The position numbers were made by a program, and so were the translations under genes. From the NCBI GenBank assembly GCA_030037635.1, contig JASHQH010000130.1:1-38996 (forward strand): a stretch of 38,996 nucleotides of DNA. The letters run 5' to 3'. Below are positions 25,680-32,384 of the stretch, piece after piece (the first letter of the stretch is position 1; every line of letters begins with the position of its first letter). The stretch is from Acidobacteriaceae bacterium (GTDB lineage Bacteria; Acidobacteriota; Terriglobia; Terriglobales; Acidobacteriaceae). The notes under the pieces were generated by a model. It was not told the origin of the DNA. It searched no databases and saw nothing but the letters and a program-made list of their open reading frames with translations.

Positions 25680-27262
25680 GATTTCAGTGCTCCGGCCTCA
25701 ACGGGAATCTTCTCGGGCGATGCGGCGGACGCACGCCTGGCAGAATGATCGCGGCCGAGCCAGTTATTGGCCCACGCCGAAGTTCCGCGCAGGCCCTGGT
25801 TTTGGACCACCGGCGCATGATCGAGGAGGGCCAGTTCCCTGCCCTCATGCTTCAGCCGCTCGTAGGCGCGCAGCCAAATGCAGTCGCCAAAGCCGTCCAC
25901 CTCACACCGGCCCTCGCGCGTGCCGCCGCAGGGACCATTGCGCTGATTCTTGGCACACTGCGACTCGGGGCAAAGGTAGGCAATGTCGGGCAGCGAGCAG
26001 TCGCCGCAATCCTTGCAATTGAACAGGACTTCTTTACTCAGTTTCTCCAGCACCCGGAGCGGCCGAGGTCCTTGCATGGGATCCTTGGCGCGCGCGCAGG
26101 CCTTCGCACCCCACTTGGCAAAGGCCGCGTCAGGCTCGAACATGGTGCGATGCGACCATTTCGACAGTTCGTACACCGCAGTGATGTGCTTGCTGTGGCT
26201 CTGCGGCCGCGGATTTTCGCGCGTCCGGTCGGCAAGCCCCGTGGCAGGATCTTCTGCGTAGAAAAAGAACTCGCCGGGCCGCGAGAAGCGGATTTCACGG
26301 GCAAATTGCTTCCAGTCGCCGGGTGAAAACGTGCGCTCGATCTCGAGGATTCTTTCAATGGCGGGAAAACTGTGCACTCCGCCCAGGTAGGCCCCGCGAA
26401 ATCCAAGGCCGCGACAGATGGCAATCTGCTTGGCCGTCAATTCCAGAAAGAATGCCTTGCCGCCATCGGGCGACCGGCTCTGTTTCTGGCAAAGTTCCCA
26501 AAGCGCGTCGGAGATGACGACACCGGGAATCCTGCCTTCATGGAAAAGCTTCGCGACGCGCGGTCCGAGCAGATAGACATTGCCGATCAGCGGCGTGTGC
26601 TGCATGCCGTGCGTATCCATATAAAAGCGCAGTTCGGAGATTTTCCGCGAATCGAAGCCGATCTGGTTGATGATGAACTGGGCGCCGCATTGGACCTTCT
26701 TTTCAAGTTTCAAATACTGCGGCATCACTTCGCCTTCGCGCAGCTTGAAGTTGGTGGTAACGGCGCCAATGCAAAACTGCGTTTTTTCCAGGCGGTAATC
26801 ATCGCCCTGCGCTTGTCCCGCGCCCAGGCCCTGGTTCATTTTGTGCAGAAGCGAGATGAGGCCAATGGAATCGATATCGAAAACCGGCTTGGCGATGCCT
26901 TCGTTGCCAGCCACAGGATAATCGCCGGTCATGGCGAGGATGTTGTTGAAGCCCTCGCTGTTCAGCATCCACGCCTCGCTCTCGAGGGCGTTGCGGTTCA
27001 GGTCCTTGCAAGTGAGGTGAATTACCACTTCCTTGCCGGCGTAGAGGATGGGCCGTCCCAGGGCAAGCGGGGCGAGTTGCGGATTGCCGCCCGCGTTATC
27101 GGTGATCGAAACCCAGTCGATTTGCGGGCACGCCACCAGCTCATTGGCAAAACTGCGGGCCTTGATGGCGCTGCTTTCGGCCATCGAGCCGCGCACGGAA
27201 ACCAGCTCCGTTGCTATCAGGAACCGGGTTTCGTCGCGGAGTTTTTCCCGCAAGGTCTGCAT
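25676..27262 (-). CDS. metF: MetF-MetV fusion: methylene-THF reductase with Cys-rich C-terminal domain
   Basis: The ATG at 27262 has AGGA five bases upstream. The 528-residue protein combines a MetF-like flavin TIM barrel ('TELVSVRG', 'FANELVACPQIDWVSITDNAGG', 'HLTCKDLNRNALES', 'LAMTGDYP', about residues 1-300) with a MetV-like C-terminal domain. The latter has eight Cys in 46 residues (416, 419, 422, 431, 436, 445, 453, 461; 'CKDCGDCSLPDIAYLCPESQC', then 'GPCGG'), likely binding Fe-S. In acetogens MetF and MetV are separate subunits; here they are fused. The enzyme interconverts methylene-THF and methyl-THF. In this operon it probably oxidises methyl-THF produced by the pterin methyltransferase. 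The partner electron carrier is not encoded in the window. It lies downstream of the 109-aa unknown gene and overlaps the methyltransferase gene by 4 bases. Confidence 0.85.
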   Translation of the reverse strand: MQTLREKLRDETRFLIATELVSVRGSMAESSAIKARSFANELVACPQIDWVSITDNAGGNPQLAPLALGRPILYAGKEVVIHLTCKDLNRNALESEAWMLNSEGFNNILAMTGDYPVAGNEGIAKPVFDIDSIGLISLLHKMNQGLGAGQAQGDDYRLEKTQFCIGAVTTNFKLREGEVMPQYLKLEKKVQCGAQFIINQIGFDSRKISELRFYMDTHGMQHTPLIGNVYLLGPRVAKLFHEGRIPGVVISDALWELCQKQSRSPDGGKAFFLELTAKQIAICRGLGFRGAYLGGVHSFPAIERILEIERTFSPGDWKQFAREIRFSRPGEFFFYAEDPATGLADRTRENPRPQSHSKHITAVYELSKWSHRTMFEPDAAFAKWGAKACARAKDPMQGPRPLRVLEKLSKEVLFNCKDCGDCSLPDIAYLCPESQCAKNQRNGPCGGTREGRCEVDGFGDCIWLRAYERLKHEGRELALLDHAPVVQNQGLRGTSAWANNWLGRDHSARRASAASPEKIPVEAGALKS

Positions 27263-27310
27263 CCGTTTCCTACTCCCTGGCGGCATGAGCCGCGCCGCAG
27301 CCACGCGCAA

Positions 27311-27640
27311 TCAAAGCGCGAGAAAGATTGCGTTCTCTTCAACGGTCAATTCGACGCCCGCCGCCTTTGCGGCTTCCTGAAGCGCGGCGTTGAGCATCAC
27401 CACAGGATCGCGGCTCACGTCGAGCCGCCGCATCAGCCCCTCACCTTTCTTTGCACCCGCGGTGAGCGTGATCTTGAGCCCGCGCCGTTTGCAGCGCACC
27501 GCCGTGCCGTCTTCGAGCTTCACATTCATGGGCTTGATGTAAGCGTCGACGTAGTGAACGCCGATGCCCGACTTGTCATCGGTGTGCGCCGGCAGCTTCT
27601 CACTCGCCGCCTGGTTCACATCACAAAGTTTGACTTTCAC
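27311..27640 (-). CDS. Small conserved-looking protein of unknown function (109 aa) in C1 operon
   Basis: A GTG at 27640 with GGAG six bases upstream gives 109 residues; it overlaps the end of the homocysteine methyltransferase gene by 20 bases in another frame. I do not recognise the family. The sequence is soluble and charged: an N-terminal part 'VKVKLCDVNQAASEKLPAH', a middle with several strands ('GIGVHYVDAYIKPMNVKLEDG', 'AVRCKRRGLKITLTAG'), then a helix ('VVMLNAALQEAAKAAGVEL'). It has two Cys, no signal peptide and no membrane segment. The tight overlap, its own ribosome-binding site and the continuation into metFV argue that it is expressed with the operon. It might be a subunit or chaperone for one of the methyltransferases or for MetFV; this is conjecture. 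Confidence 0.7.
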   Translation of the reverse strand: MKVKLCDVNQAASEKLPAHTDDKSGIGVHYVDAYIKPMNVKLEDGTAVRCKRRGLKITLTAGAKKGEGLMRRLDVSRDPVVMLNAALQEAAKAAGVELTVEENAIFLAL

Positions 27641-28574
27641 GCTGCACTCCGCTTCCCGCCATGCCCTTGGCCTCGAAATACTCATCCATGGCCTTTCTAA
27701 AAGCGCGTATGTGGTCGGGCGTGCTGCCGCAGCACGCACCCACAATGTTCGCGCCCGCCTCAAGCAGCGGCACCACGCCTTTCACCATCTGCTCCGGGGT
27801 CTCGTCGTATACCACTTTCATGTTGACGAGCCGTGGCTTGCCCGCATTGGGCTGCACCATCACCGGCAGGCTGGTGACGCTCCTGTAGCGCTCCACGGCG
27901 GTGCGCGCGCGCTCCATCTCCATGCCGGTCCCACAATTCAGCGCGACGATGTGCACGCCGTGCTCTTCCATGAACTCCGCGGCACGCTCCGGATCGACGC
28001 CCATCATGGTGCGAAAGGTGGATCCGTCAAGGGTGGCATCGTAAGCCATGGAGCCGATAATGCACCTGGCGCCCGCCGCCTGAGCGGCACGAATGCCCAG
28101 CAGCAGCTCTTCGAGCGAAGTTTGCGTCTCGACGATGATGGCGTCGGCGCCGCCGTCCACCAATGCCGCCGCCTGCTCTGCAAAAGCGCTTTGCACCTGT
28201 TCTTCGGTAAAGTCTCCGAAGGGGGCAAGCAATCCACCGAAAGGCCCAATATCGCCCAGCACGTAGCCATCGCGCTCACCGAAGGCCTGGCGCGCGATAG
28301 CCACGCCCGCTTTGTTGATCTCGACCACCTGGTCTGCCTCGGAGTGCCGGTTGAGCATAATGCGCGACCCGCCAAAGGTGTTGGTGATCAGGCAATCCGA
28401 GCCGGCATCAACGTAACGCCGCTGAATGGCCAGCACGCGTTCAGGATGATCGAGGTTCCAGAGCTCGCCGCAGTTTCCCTGCTCCAGGCCCGCAAACATC
28501 AACTGCGTGCCCATGGCTCCATCGCCCAGCAAGGGCCGCTCCAGAATCGCTTCCTGCAAAAGTTTTTGGTTCAT
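27621..28574 (-). CDS. Homocysteine S-methyltransferase (MetH module-1 type)
   Basis: The ATG at 28574 overlaps the stop of the upstream gene (ATGA). The 317-residue product is a PF02574 barrel: 'LLGDGAMGTQL' start, 'LWNLDHPERVLAIQRRYVDAGSDCLITNTFGG', 'DGYVLGDIGPFGG', 'DAIIVETQTSLEE'. The three zinc-binding Cys are Cys214 (LNCGTG) and Cys281-Cys282 (GACCGST). It matches the N-terminal homocysteine module of cobalamin-dependent methionine synthase and lacks the pterin, B12 and activation modules, all of which are present as separate genes in this operon. It probably methylates homocysteine from the corrinoid protein at 31732. Transfer to another thiol, or use of S-methylmethionine as donor (as in MmuM), cannot be ruled out, but context favours the corrinoid. 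Confidence 0.88.
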   Translation of the reverse strand: MNQKLLQEAILERPLLGDGAMGTQLMFAGLEQGNCGELWNLDHPERVLAIQRRYVDAGSDCLITNTFGGSRIMLNRHSEADQVVEINKAGVAIARQAFGERDGYVLGDIGPFGGLLAPFGDFTEEQVQSAFAEQAAALVDGGADAIIVETQTSLEELLLGIRAAQAAGARCIIGSMAYDATLDGSTFRTMMGVDPERAAEFMEEHGVHIVALNCGTGMEMERARTAVERYRSVTSLPVMVQPNAGKPRLVNMKVVYDETPEQMVKGVVPLLEAGANIVGACCGSTPDHIRAFRKAMDEYFEAKGMAGSGVQRESQTL

Positions 28575-29827
28575 GGCTCTTTCTCCCGAGCGAGATCCTT
28601 CTGCGCCAAAGCGTAATGAATCGTCTCCAGCACCAGTCCCCACTTGTGCATGCGGCTGGGCGTTTCGCAATAACATCCCGCGGCATGGGGCAAGCGCGGC
28701 CACGCTAAAACGGCATTCAGTCGCTCGCCTTGCAGCGGTTTCTCGCTCTCAATGGCCGTCATCAGGCGTTCAGGATCGCGCTGATATTCGCACATGGCGG
28801 TGTGCCCGGCGTCGCCGGCAGCCGGCACGCAGCGCTGCTCGCGAATGGGATAGCCTTCGGCGCGCGATCCCAGGCGCACGTGATAGTTGAATGCCAGCGG
28901 GCGTCCCATGTTGGTGCATGTTGTTCCGTCGTAGCGGAACACCGCATCGAGCGAGCCGTCAGCTCGCTCTGAGATCGACAGGCGCTCATCTGCCCATCGC
29001 GCCAGGGCTCGCTGGTTCACGCTGTACTGTGCGTCGGGGTCGAGCACGGCAGCGGAAATGGGCAGCGGCTCGCCCGCCGTTCGAGGGGCGCGGCGGTACG
29101 GAGCCCGCCGATATTGGCACGGGCCCCAGGAGCAGTTCTGGCAAGGAACCAGTCCAGCCAGGCTGCGCAAATGCTCAGTGTGCTGGGTCAAACCGAAGAC
29201 CGCCAGCAGCGTTTTTTTAGGCCGCAGCATGCCGGTTGGGAAAACTTCAACATGCGAGGGAAACGATTCGCGCTGCGTCTGCTGGATCAGCTCGAGCAGG
29301 CGCGGCTGCTCGGCGACGTCCCACTCCGGATAGCCGGGGCTGGAATGCGGCAGCACCGCCATGCCGCGCTGTTCAGCCCAATCGCAAAGGCGCGCTCCGG
29401 TTTCGGCAGTTAGCTGCTCCACCACCGCGGAACCGAACACTTCAAGAAAGAAATACTCATCGGGTTTTTCGTCGCGCCAGCGGCGCTGTGCTTCTTCTTC
29501 AATTTCGGCGCCTGCTCCTACAGCAACGAGAATCACGCTGTGCGCCTGAGCCTGTTCAAGCGTGCGCTTGAGCCGCGTGGCCGAAAATGGCACACCTTCA
29601 ACGCGAATCGCGTCGCCCGCAAACTCGAATTGCTCTGCCTGGCGCGCGTAGAACCACGGGCGGCCGTGGGCCGCGTACCATGCGCGCGCCCAATCGGCGA
29701 GCTCTTTGGGCCTGCCCTCGAATACCCATCCGCGCGGATAACCGAGCAGACGGGCATACTCTTCGGGCAACACGTTCACGCCCGGAAGCACGCCGGCGAG
29801 CTCGATCTGTTCCGCTACCTGGCGCAC
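28571..29827 (-). CDS. MetH-activation-like protein with novel Cys-rich C-terminal domain
   Basis: The GTG at 29827 has GGAGG seven bases upstream and overlaps the RACo gene stop by 13 bases. The product has 418 residues. Residues about 75-215 resemble the AdoMet-binding activation domain of MetH: 'VILVAVGAGAEIEEEAQRRW', then 'PHSSPGYPEWDVAEQPRLLELIQQ', comparable to the PGYPACPDH region, and 'FPTGMLRPKKTLLAVFGL', comparable to the FAMxPAASVSG region. The C-terminal half, which I cannot assign, carries eight Cys: C229-x2-C232-x4-C237, C304, C333, C346 and C385-x-C387, in 'CQNCSWGPC', 'MCEYQRD' and 'AGCYCETPSRMHKWGLVLETIHYAL'. This could hold an Fe-S centre. A corrinoid reductive-reactivation or electron-delivery role is plausible but not shown. 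It sits between RACo and the homocysteine methyltransferase. Confidence 0.7.
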   Translation of the reverse strand: MRQVAEQIELAGVLPGVNVLPEEYARLLGYPRGWVFEGRPKELADWARAWYAAHGRPWFYARQAEQFEFAGDAIRVEGVPFSATRLKRTLEQAQAHSVILVAVGAGAEIEEEAQRRWRDEKPDEYFFLEVFGSAVVEQLTAETGARLCDWAEQRGMAVLPHSSPGYPEWDVAEQPRLLELIQQTQRESFPSHVEVFPTGMLRPKKTLLAVFGLTQHTEHLRSLAGLVPCQNCSWGPCQYRRAPYRRAPRTAGEPLPISAAVLDPDAQYSVNQRALARWADERLSISERADGSLDAVFRYDGTTCTNMGRPLAFNYHVRLGSRAEGYPIREQRCVPAAGDAGHTAMCEYQRDPERLMTAIESEKPLQGERLNAVLAWPRLPHAAGCYCETPSRMHKWGLVLETIHYALAQKDLAREKEP

Positions 29828-31458
29828 GGAATGGCCTCCACCACCTTGAACTGGCAGCCCTCGACAAAGAAATCGAAGAAATGCGGATGGGTTTCAAGGC
29901 GGCAATGCTGCACCTTTTTCACCAGCGCTTCCAATTCCTGGCGCCTGGACTTTGAGAGCAGAGCAAGGGTCGCGCCTTCAATGGCGATGTTCCCGGCCGG
30001 CACCATTTTCGCGGAATCGAGATCGGGCACCAGCCCGATGCGCTTCGACGAGTCCACTTTGAGGTGCCGGCCGAAACCTCCGGCGAGATAGAACGTATCG
30101 ATCTCGCTGAAATCGATGCCGTAGCTGCTGAAGACAACATGCAGCCCCGCGACGTTCGCTCCCTTGGCCTGCGCCAGCTCATTCACATCGCCTTCAGTCA
30201 GGAAGATCTCCTTGCCGCCATCGTGGTAAAGCGTGATGCGGCGAATGTCATCTTCGAACCGCCCCATCTCATTCATGCGTCCGGTGCGCAGCAATTCGCT
30301 CAGCAGGTCGACGAGACCCGATCCGCAGATGCCTTCGGGCGCACCGCCGCCGATAACGCCGAGGCGAAAGGTGCCGTCATCGCCAATCGCTACGTCTTCA
30401 ATCGCTCCTTCAAGCGCCGGCATGCCGCAGGAGATGGCGCCACCCTCGAATGCCGGGCCAGCCGGGCACGATGCCGCCAGAATACGGTGTTTGTTGCCGA
30501 CAATCAGCTCGGTGTTGGTGCCGATGTCCATCACCGCAATCAATTTTTCTTCGTGGGCCAGATTCACGGCCAGCATGGCGGCCGCGGCGTCGGCGCCCAC
30601 GTGGCCGCTGATGACGGGCGCGCCATACACGCGCGCCCTGGGATGGATGGGCAGCAAGCTGCGCGCGCCGTTCTGCACAAGGCTGGTGGTTGTGCGCTTG
30701 CCCTCGGCCATCTCGATTTCGGTGATCGATCGGTAAGGGTTCTGGCCGATAGAATGGACGCTCTGCCGGAAAAACAGATCGCGCATGGTCGAATTGCCGA
30801 CTACGACCATTTCGTAGATGGTCTTCGGGTCGACGGGGAATTTCTCGATGGCGTGGCTCAGGTATCCGGCCAGCGTGCGCAGCAGCAGGCGCCCCGGATG
30901 CTCGCCGTCGTAAGCGATGCGCGACATGACGTCGGACCCGCCAAAGCGCTGCGGATTTTCGAACGAAGTGTCGGCGATCAACGCGCCGCTCTCGAGATCG
31001 ATGAGTCGCAGAACCACGGTTGTGGTCCCCAGGTCCACGGCAATGCCGTGAATCGGGCCGGCCGACCGCTCCACTTCCGCGCCATCGATGAGAATGCGAT
31101 CGCCCGCGCGCGTCACGGCCGGGTCGAGCGCGAATCCCTTGAGCTCCGGCAATCCCAGCGCGCGGCTTTCGATGCGCATGTGTCCGCGCCGCATGGTGTG
31201 GCAGCGTACGTGGCCGGCCGGCGCGGCGACAAAGGTCTGGCAGGAGAGGCGGAACTTTCCTTTCAGATGCCGCTCGGGCTCAGTGGGAGCCGACAGCGCG
31301 TCCATTCCCTCCACAATTTCAACCATGCACTCACGGCATTTGCCTTGTTTGCGGCACGAGGTGGGAACGTCGATGCCCAGCGCTTCGGCCTGGTCGAAGA
31401 GCGACAAGCCCGGCCTGGCTTCGACCGATTGCCCATTGATGGTGAGAGTCGCGGCCAT
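29815..31458 (-). CDS. RACo-like corrinoid activation protein (2Fe-2S ferredoxin + ASKHA ATPase)
   Basis: The ATG follows directly on the TGA of the small protein gene. The 547-residue product begins with a plant-type [2Fe-2S] ferredoxin domain (Cys35, Cys41, Cys44, Cys73). A linker leads to an ASKHA-fold ATPase with 'GIAVDLGTTTVVLRL' (about 137-151), 'MVVVGNSTMRDLF', 'VMDIGTNTELIVG' and 'APEGICGSGLVDLL', ending near 'FYLAGGFGRHL'. This is the architecture of the reductive activators of corrinoid proteins (RACo/RamA-related, DUF4445), which rescue Co(II) that forms when Co(I) is accidentally oxidised, using ATP and a low-potential electron. Its target should be the corrinoid protein two genes upstream. 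It shows that the corrinoid system is meant to work with a Co(I) supernucleophile. A separate MetH-activation-like protein follows, giving the operon two candidate reactivation systems. Confidence 0.92.
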   Translation of the reverse strand: MAATLTINGQSVEARPGLSLFDQAEALGIDVPTSCRKQGKCRECMVEIVEGMDALSAPTEPERHLKGKFRLSCQTFVAAPAGHVRCHTMRRGHMRIESRALGLPELKGFALDPAVTRAGDRILIDGAEVERSAGPIHGIAVDLGTTTVVLRLIDLESGALIADTSFENPQRFGGSDVMSRIAYDGEHPGRLLLRTLAGYLSHAIEKFPVDPKTIYEMVVVGNSTMRDLFFRQSVHSIGQNPYRSITEIEMAEGKRTTTSLVQNGARSLLPIHPRARVYGAPVISGHVGADAAAAMLAVNLAHEEKLIAVMDIGTNTELIVGNKHRILAASCPAGPAFEGGAISCGMPALEGAIEDVAIGDDGTFRLGVIGGGAPEGICGSGLVDLLSELLRTGRMNEMGRFEDDIRRITLYHDGGKEIFLTEGDVNELAQAKGANVAGLHVVFSSYGIDFSEIDTFYLAGGFGRHLKVDSSKRIGLVPDLDSAKMVPAGNIAIEGATLALLSKSRRQELEALVKKVQHCRLETHPHFFDFFVEGCQFKVVEAIPCAR

Positions 31459-31725
31459 TCAATGAATTCCCCGCCAGTCCCTGGCTTCCAGCTCCGTCTT
31501 CACAGCCTCAGCCACTTCCCCCGCGGAACCTTCGCGCTCTTCCTCCTCGCTCCACTTCCACTGCGCAAGAAAGTCGTCGGCCGAGTGCAGCCCTCGCTTG
31601 GTTGCAATCGCATCCACCAGCTTCATGAAGCGGTCGTCGAGCGGCAGGGTCACGTCATCCACACCGTCGTCGGCCTTGATCTGGGTCGGAATTTCCTGCC
31701 AATAAAGAACCTTGTAGATCGCCAT
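31459..31725 (-). CDS. Small PF13769-type ('virulence factor') protein
   Basis: The 88-residue protein ('MAIYKVLYWQEIPTQIKADD ... LPLDDRFMKLVDAIATKRGLHSADDFLAQWKW') matches what I recall of PF13769, a family named 'virulence factor' from little evidence. It is acidic at the C-terminus (EEEEREGSAGEVAEAVKTELEARDW), soluble, and has no Cys, signal peptide or membrane segment. The gene lies six bases after the corrinoid protein gene and directly abuts the RACo gene, so it is embedded in the core of the operon. My memory is that homologues also sit beside metF, corrinoid and ASKHA genes in marine alphaproteobacteria, which would suggest a real role in C1 transfer rather than virulence. The biochemical function is unknown. 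Confidence 0.75.
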   Translation of the reverse strand: MAIYKVLYWQEIPTQIKADDGVDDVTLPLDDRFMKLVDAIATKRGLHSADDFLAQWKWSEEEEREGSAGEVAEAVKTELEARDWRGIH

Positions 31726-31731
31726 GGCTGT

Positions 31732-32373
31732 CTACGCCTGCTCCACAAGCCGGAGAAACAAATCTACGGCGGCCGACGCATTGGCCCCATAGCCGTCGGC
31801 GCCAATCTCGTCAGCAAACATCTGGCTGATGGGCGCGCCGCCGACTGCCATCTTGATGTGCGTCAAGCCCGCGGCGTTGAAGCCGTCGATCACGGTTTTC
31901 ATATACATCATGGTTGTGGTCAGCAGCGCGCTCATGCCGATGATGTTAGGCTTGCACTTCTCGGCCGCGGCCATGAACTTTTCAACGCTCTGGTCCACCC
32001 CGATGTCGTGCACCTCGAAGCCTGCACCCTCGGCCATCATGCCCACGAGATTCTTGCCGATGTCGTGCAGGTCGCCGCGCACGGTGCCCATGAGGAGCAC
32101 GCCTTTGGGCCTGGTGCCGCTCTCCTTCGATGTGAGCAGCGGCTTGAGCACCGCCATCCCCGCCTTCATGGCGCGTGCGGCAATCAGCACCTCGGGGACG
32201 TAGAGGACGTTGTGCTTGAAGTCCTCGCCCACCACGCTCATGCCCGCAATCAACCCCTCGTTCAGCACCTCCTGCACGGCGCGTCCCTCGGCGAGCGCCT
32301 CTTTGGTGAGCCGCTCCACCTCGCCGGCGTTTCCCTCGTAGAGGTACTGGTTCATCTGGGCGTAATCGGGCAT
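31732..32373 (-). CDS. Corrinoid (B12-binding) methyl-carrier protein
   Basis: The ATG at 32373 has GAGGAG upstream and follows the UroD-like gene by 11 bases. The 213-residue protein has the two-domain layout of MtaC/MtvC/MttC carriers: an N-terminal helical cap (about 1-85, 'EVLNEGLIAGMSVVGEDF', 'YVPEVLIAARAMKAGM') and a Rossmann B12 domain (about 88-213) with 'GTVRGDLHDIGKN', in which His103 is the lower axial cobalt ligand (DxHxxG), followed by 'GMSALLTTTM' and 'VGGAPISQMFADEIGADGYGANA'. All B12-binding motifs are intact. It should accept methyl from the UroD-fold methyltransferase encoded just upstream and pass it to tetrahydrofolate or homocysteine through the two downstream methyltransferases. 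RACo would reactivate it. It corresponds to module 3 of MetH. Confidence 0.95.
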   Translation of the reverse strand: MPDYAQMNQYLYEGNAGEVERLTKEALAEGRAVQEVLNEGLIAGMSVVGEDFKHNVLYVPEVLIAARAMKAGMAVLKPLLTSKESGTRPKGVLLMGTVRGDLHDIGKNLVGMMAEGAGFEVHDIGVDQSVEKFMAAAEKCKPNIIGMSALLTTTMMYMKTVIDGFNAAGLTHIKMAVGGAPISQMFADEIGADGYGANASAAVDLFLRLVEQA

Positions 32374-32384
32374 CCTGTCGCTCC

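Noticed and set aside
26372-27700. Long plus-strand ORF (442 codons) opposite the MetFV and small-protein genes
   Set aside because: It is antisense to clearly recognisable conserved proteins; its translation shows no known motif and it arises from GC-rich codon bias.
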